Notes under the pieces: generated by a model
What the model saw: only the letters and a program-made list of their open reading frames with translations
Database searches by the model: none
Told to the model about the DNA's origin: nothing
Shown: positions 61,116 through 64,000 of the stretch, piece by piece
Position numbering within the stretch: position 1 is the first letter of the stretch
How the letters are laid out: each line of letters starts with the position of its first letter
DNA from: Hirsutella rhossiliensis
Taxonomy: Eukaryota; Ascomycota; Sordariomycetes; Hypocreales; Ophiocordycipitaceae
Assembly (NCBI RefSeq): GCF_020360975.1
Contig: NW_025408669.1
Location: 5,890,001 to 5,954,000 of the forward strand
Direction: 5' to 3'
Length of the DNA: 64,000 nucleotides
Translations under genes and position numbers: made by a program

Positions 61116-61683
61116 TCTAAAGGTATATAAGCAAAAGCGGAATTTTAGGAAATCAAGGAATCACGTAAGACTAAGTGATAGAGGGGAAGAAGGAGTATAA
61201 GGTAGGATTTTCAACGGAATTTATTAGTAGTGTATTAGTGTATAGAAGAGGTGTTAAAGTTAATAATCCTATCTCTATCTACTAGCGGACATGCTGTCTT
61301 ATATAGACAATTGTAGCTAAACGGAAGAACCTTTCGGGACTAGATTTAGGCTGCCGTATAGCCCTAAGACTAGGGAATTCCGTGATACCTCGAGTAAGTC
61401 TAGAAGTGTCTTAGTTCTACTAATATTCGTGTTTAAAGGAGGTTGGTCGTGTCGGTGTTCTTAAGAGGTCTTAGCTAGTATTCTAAGCTAGCTCTGTTCC
61501 TTCGATTCCCGATTATATAATAACCGGCAACCCGTTTAATGCATAATAACATGCAAAATAACGAGCGATTCTTGCTCTATAGGATGAGATTTTATCTATA
61601 ATTAATATACTACTTATTAGCTTATATAATTAGGAGAGTATATTATAGCTGCTTTATTTATAGTAGGAACACCGTTCCTTATA
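61116..61683 (-). repeat. 568-bp LTR, moderately mutated copy of the 30,796 LTR
   Basis: Reverse complement of 30,796-31,365 over its whole length. Differences are overwhelmingly C-to-T or G-to-A at CpA/TpG. Flanks (GGCGG, TTAAC) do not match, so it may be one LTR of a broken element rather than a solo LTR. Confidence 0.85.
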
Positions 61684-64000
61684 TTAACCGTTAATAAACC
61701 TAGCTAGCGGGATTCCTTAGCCTTACCGGCTCTATTAGATACTATACTAAGGCATTCTAGCCTATTTATTAACCCCCTAACTTATAGGTAATAAGGTATA
61801 TAAGAACTTACCTATACTATTAGGGCTACTAGTCTATACTTTAGCTATAAATATAACGACGGCGTTAGTTAACGGAAGTATATTAAGAAACCGCGAGTTA
61901 TCTATATCCTAACTATTATAACTATCGCCCTTACCCCTAACTTAGTTATCTATATTATTAGCCTTAGATTCTATATTAGATAGAATCGTTATTAGCGTAT
62001 TTAAATATCGCCTATAAACGGCGGGTATATAGTTTAAGCCTACTTCTACCCTAGGAGATAAAGCTTATCGCGAGGTTATAAAAGTAAATAAATACTACTA
62101 CTACGTTAATAGCCGCGGTAGCCTTAGCTATAGCTACTTCGTCTACCTACCGCCCCTTAAGGGAGGAACCTAAAAGGCTTAGCTATCGAGAGTAATAGTA
62201 AAAGTTATTATTAAGGTAGGCGAATCTTTTATAAGAGTAAGTAACGCTATTTACCTACGAATAGTTAGAGAACTTTACTAAGAAGTATTATTAAGAGCAC
62301 GAGTGCTAGATGCCTTAAATATATAAGTAAGCCGCGCTTACTACTCTAGCTAACGCTCCCCTTACCTCGGCTTAAATATACTCCCTAAGCTTTAGGTGCT
62401 CTTAGGCTTTCGTATTATTCTATCTAGCTATCCGTCTGAAATAACGTATAGGGCTAGACCCGCGTAAGCTAGCCTCTTATTTCTCCTATTACTCTCTACT
62501 AATTATATAGCTATCGGACTATACTAGACGCGGCTAGAAGGATACTATAGAATCCTCCTCGTAACCTTACTATAGACCGGCTTATACTATTAGCGGCCCG
62601 TTATACTTAGTAGCTCCGAGTTAGCCTTAAGCTCCGTACGTTAGTCCTTAATTAGTATTAGTGCTCCCGTCTTATTATTATATTCTACGGCCTAGATTAA
62701 AGGATAAGGCTCGGCACCTAGTTATAGGTGTCCTTAGAGCGCCTTTTCTTAGCTTACGTTTAGCGTAGTAATATATACCGCGTCGCCTTTACGCGACCCT
62801 CTATTAACGGCTAAAATTAATAAAAAAGGGCTTAGTTATGCCTTATATAGTATATCGGTAAGAGTCCGGCCGAGGGAACGCCGGGCTATGTCCCTCGTAT
62901 TAATAGACTATACGCTAGCCTTTCCTCCTTATATTATACTAGTCTATAGCGCGAAAGGGTAATTTAGCTCGTTAGGGATAGCGCCGGTCTAGCTATATTA
63001 GTTAATAGACCTACCCCTTATATTATGCGTTAGCGCTATTAGTAACCGCGTATTTTTATAACTAACTAAGGGGCTTATAGGCTTCCTTTACCTACTAAAT
63101 AGGGGCTAGCGTCCGGAGGGGCAGCTATAACGGTAAGAGATAAGATAGTCCGAGGTTAGGTTAGGGATAGAACGTATAGCTAGACGGATAATAATACCTA
63201 GATATAATAGCTTAATTTAAGTTAAAGAAAGCGTACTATATAACGATAAAGATATATATACTTAGTAGTAGTAGTAGCGGCGGCGGTATTTCTAGAAGAA
63301 AAAGGCGTAAACGCGTTTAGCGGGTGAGGGCGAAGCGAAGAGGTCTATATAGAGGTCGGCGGTAGACTAGCGGTATAGGCGAGATAAAGACGGCGTGTAT
63401 AAGGAAGGCGGGCGGAGGCGGAGGATAGGGTGCGGCAGTAAGGGCCGAGCGTATTATAGAAGGAGAGAGAAGTTAAGAGTATATATCGACGAGCGAGGGC
63501 AGGTATTAAGATATTTATATTCCTACTATATCGAGCGTTATAACTAGGATCACGGGCGGGGTTAGGGCGGCGGCGGCGCGATACCCGATCGGGGAGGGGC
63601 TATTTCTAGAGGCGGAAGCAGCGTATTAGAGATTACTTTTTAATAGCCTTAATAGTATACTTAAAGCTATTTTAGGCCTTTATAAAGCTTTAAAATCACG
63701 TCTCTTTAAAGCTAGGTAAGGGTATAATATAAGGGCTTTTACCTTATATAGACCTAGACTAGAGTCTAGGCTAAGCCTATATATAAGCGGCCTCTACGCC
63801 TATATAAGCTAAGCTTATACTTCTCTTTCTTTTCCCTTTTATAGATTATTAACCTTCTTTTAACGGACTATACCTAAGCCTATACTTTTACTTACTCTAT
63901 AATAGCTTAGTACTTAAAGAAGCTCGCTATAGGCTATAATTATTAATAAAAAAGAGTCGTATTATAATAAAGACCCTATTAATATCTTACTTATATATAC
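61684..64000. other. Unassigned RIP-mutated, CpG-retaining DNA
   Basis: No gene recognised. At 62,590-63,230 one plus frame has few stops (VRVRPRERRAMSLVLIDYTL, then a hydrophobic stretch), as expected of a former ORF on one strand, but no domain is evident. 63,255-63,620 is G-rich with CGG/GGC runs. 63,760-63,810 has paired TATATAAG motifs (GCCTATATATAAGCGGCC) that could be an LTR promoter. The right part may be an LTR continuing past the window. Confidence 0.4.

Overview
This window comes from a filamentous ascomycete (Pezizomycotina). The F-box-like pseudogene resembles families I know from Sordariomycetes, so that class is likely but not proven. About 61 of 64 kb is LTR-retrotransposon sequence destroyed by repeat-induced point mutation (RIP). 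On both strands CpA and TpG are almost gone and TpA is in great excess, while CpG, CpC and CpT survive. ATG becomes ATA, CAA/CAG become TAA/TAG and TGG becomes TAG, so these blocks have no start codons and no usable reading frames. Families can still be recognised by reading through RIP-type stops and treating Tyr, Asn or Lys as former Cys, His, Asp or Glu at motif positions.

Layout. 1-7,126: Gypsy family A, minus strand, running off the left edge. 7,127-about 12,480: Gypsy family D (chromodomain type), plus strand, with a solo LTR at 10,588-11,283 in its integrase. 12,481-13,754: unassigned. 13,755-15,240: a 257-bp-family repeat (R) and a minus-strand Gypsy RT fragment. 15,425-16,736: hAT transposase relic and a 333-bp inverted-repeat unit. 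About 16,790-19,275: the only stretch with near-normal CpA/TpG, holding an F-box-like pseudogene (minus) with four in-frame TAG codons. 19,837-28,015: two Copia copies of one family. 28,016-33,742: Gypsy A, plus strand, with a lightly mutated solo LTR at 30,796-31,365. 33,743-35,023: diverged Gypsy B piece, minus. 35,024-42,832: near full-length Gypsy B with both LTRs and a chromodomain. 42,833-55,656: Gypsy C bounded by inverted 257-bp repeats, split by a full-length Copia (43,222-49,556) and a solo Copia LTR (52,074-52,549). 55,657-57,483: unrecognised RIPped coding-like block. 57,484-60,720: Gypsy C copy, minus. 60,721-64,000: GC-richer RIPped sequence with a second copy of the 570-bp LTR.

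Reading the nesting gives a relative history. Gypsy A, B, C and D and two Copia copies are saturated. Copia-3 and the LTR at 61,116 are intermediate. The LTR at 30,796 is nearly intact. Target-site duplications confirm four insertions (10,588; 30,796; 43,222; 52,074). The main biological observation is that RIP here appears to depend on the base before CpA: CCA and TCA go first, ACA later, and GCA is spared even in saturated DNA. No intact protein-coding gene, rRNA, tRNA or CRISPR array was found. The block would fit an AT-rich heterochromatic or centromere-like compartment, which is inference.
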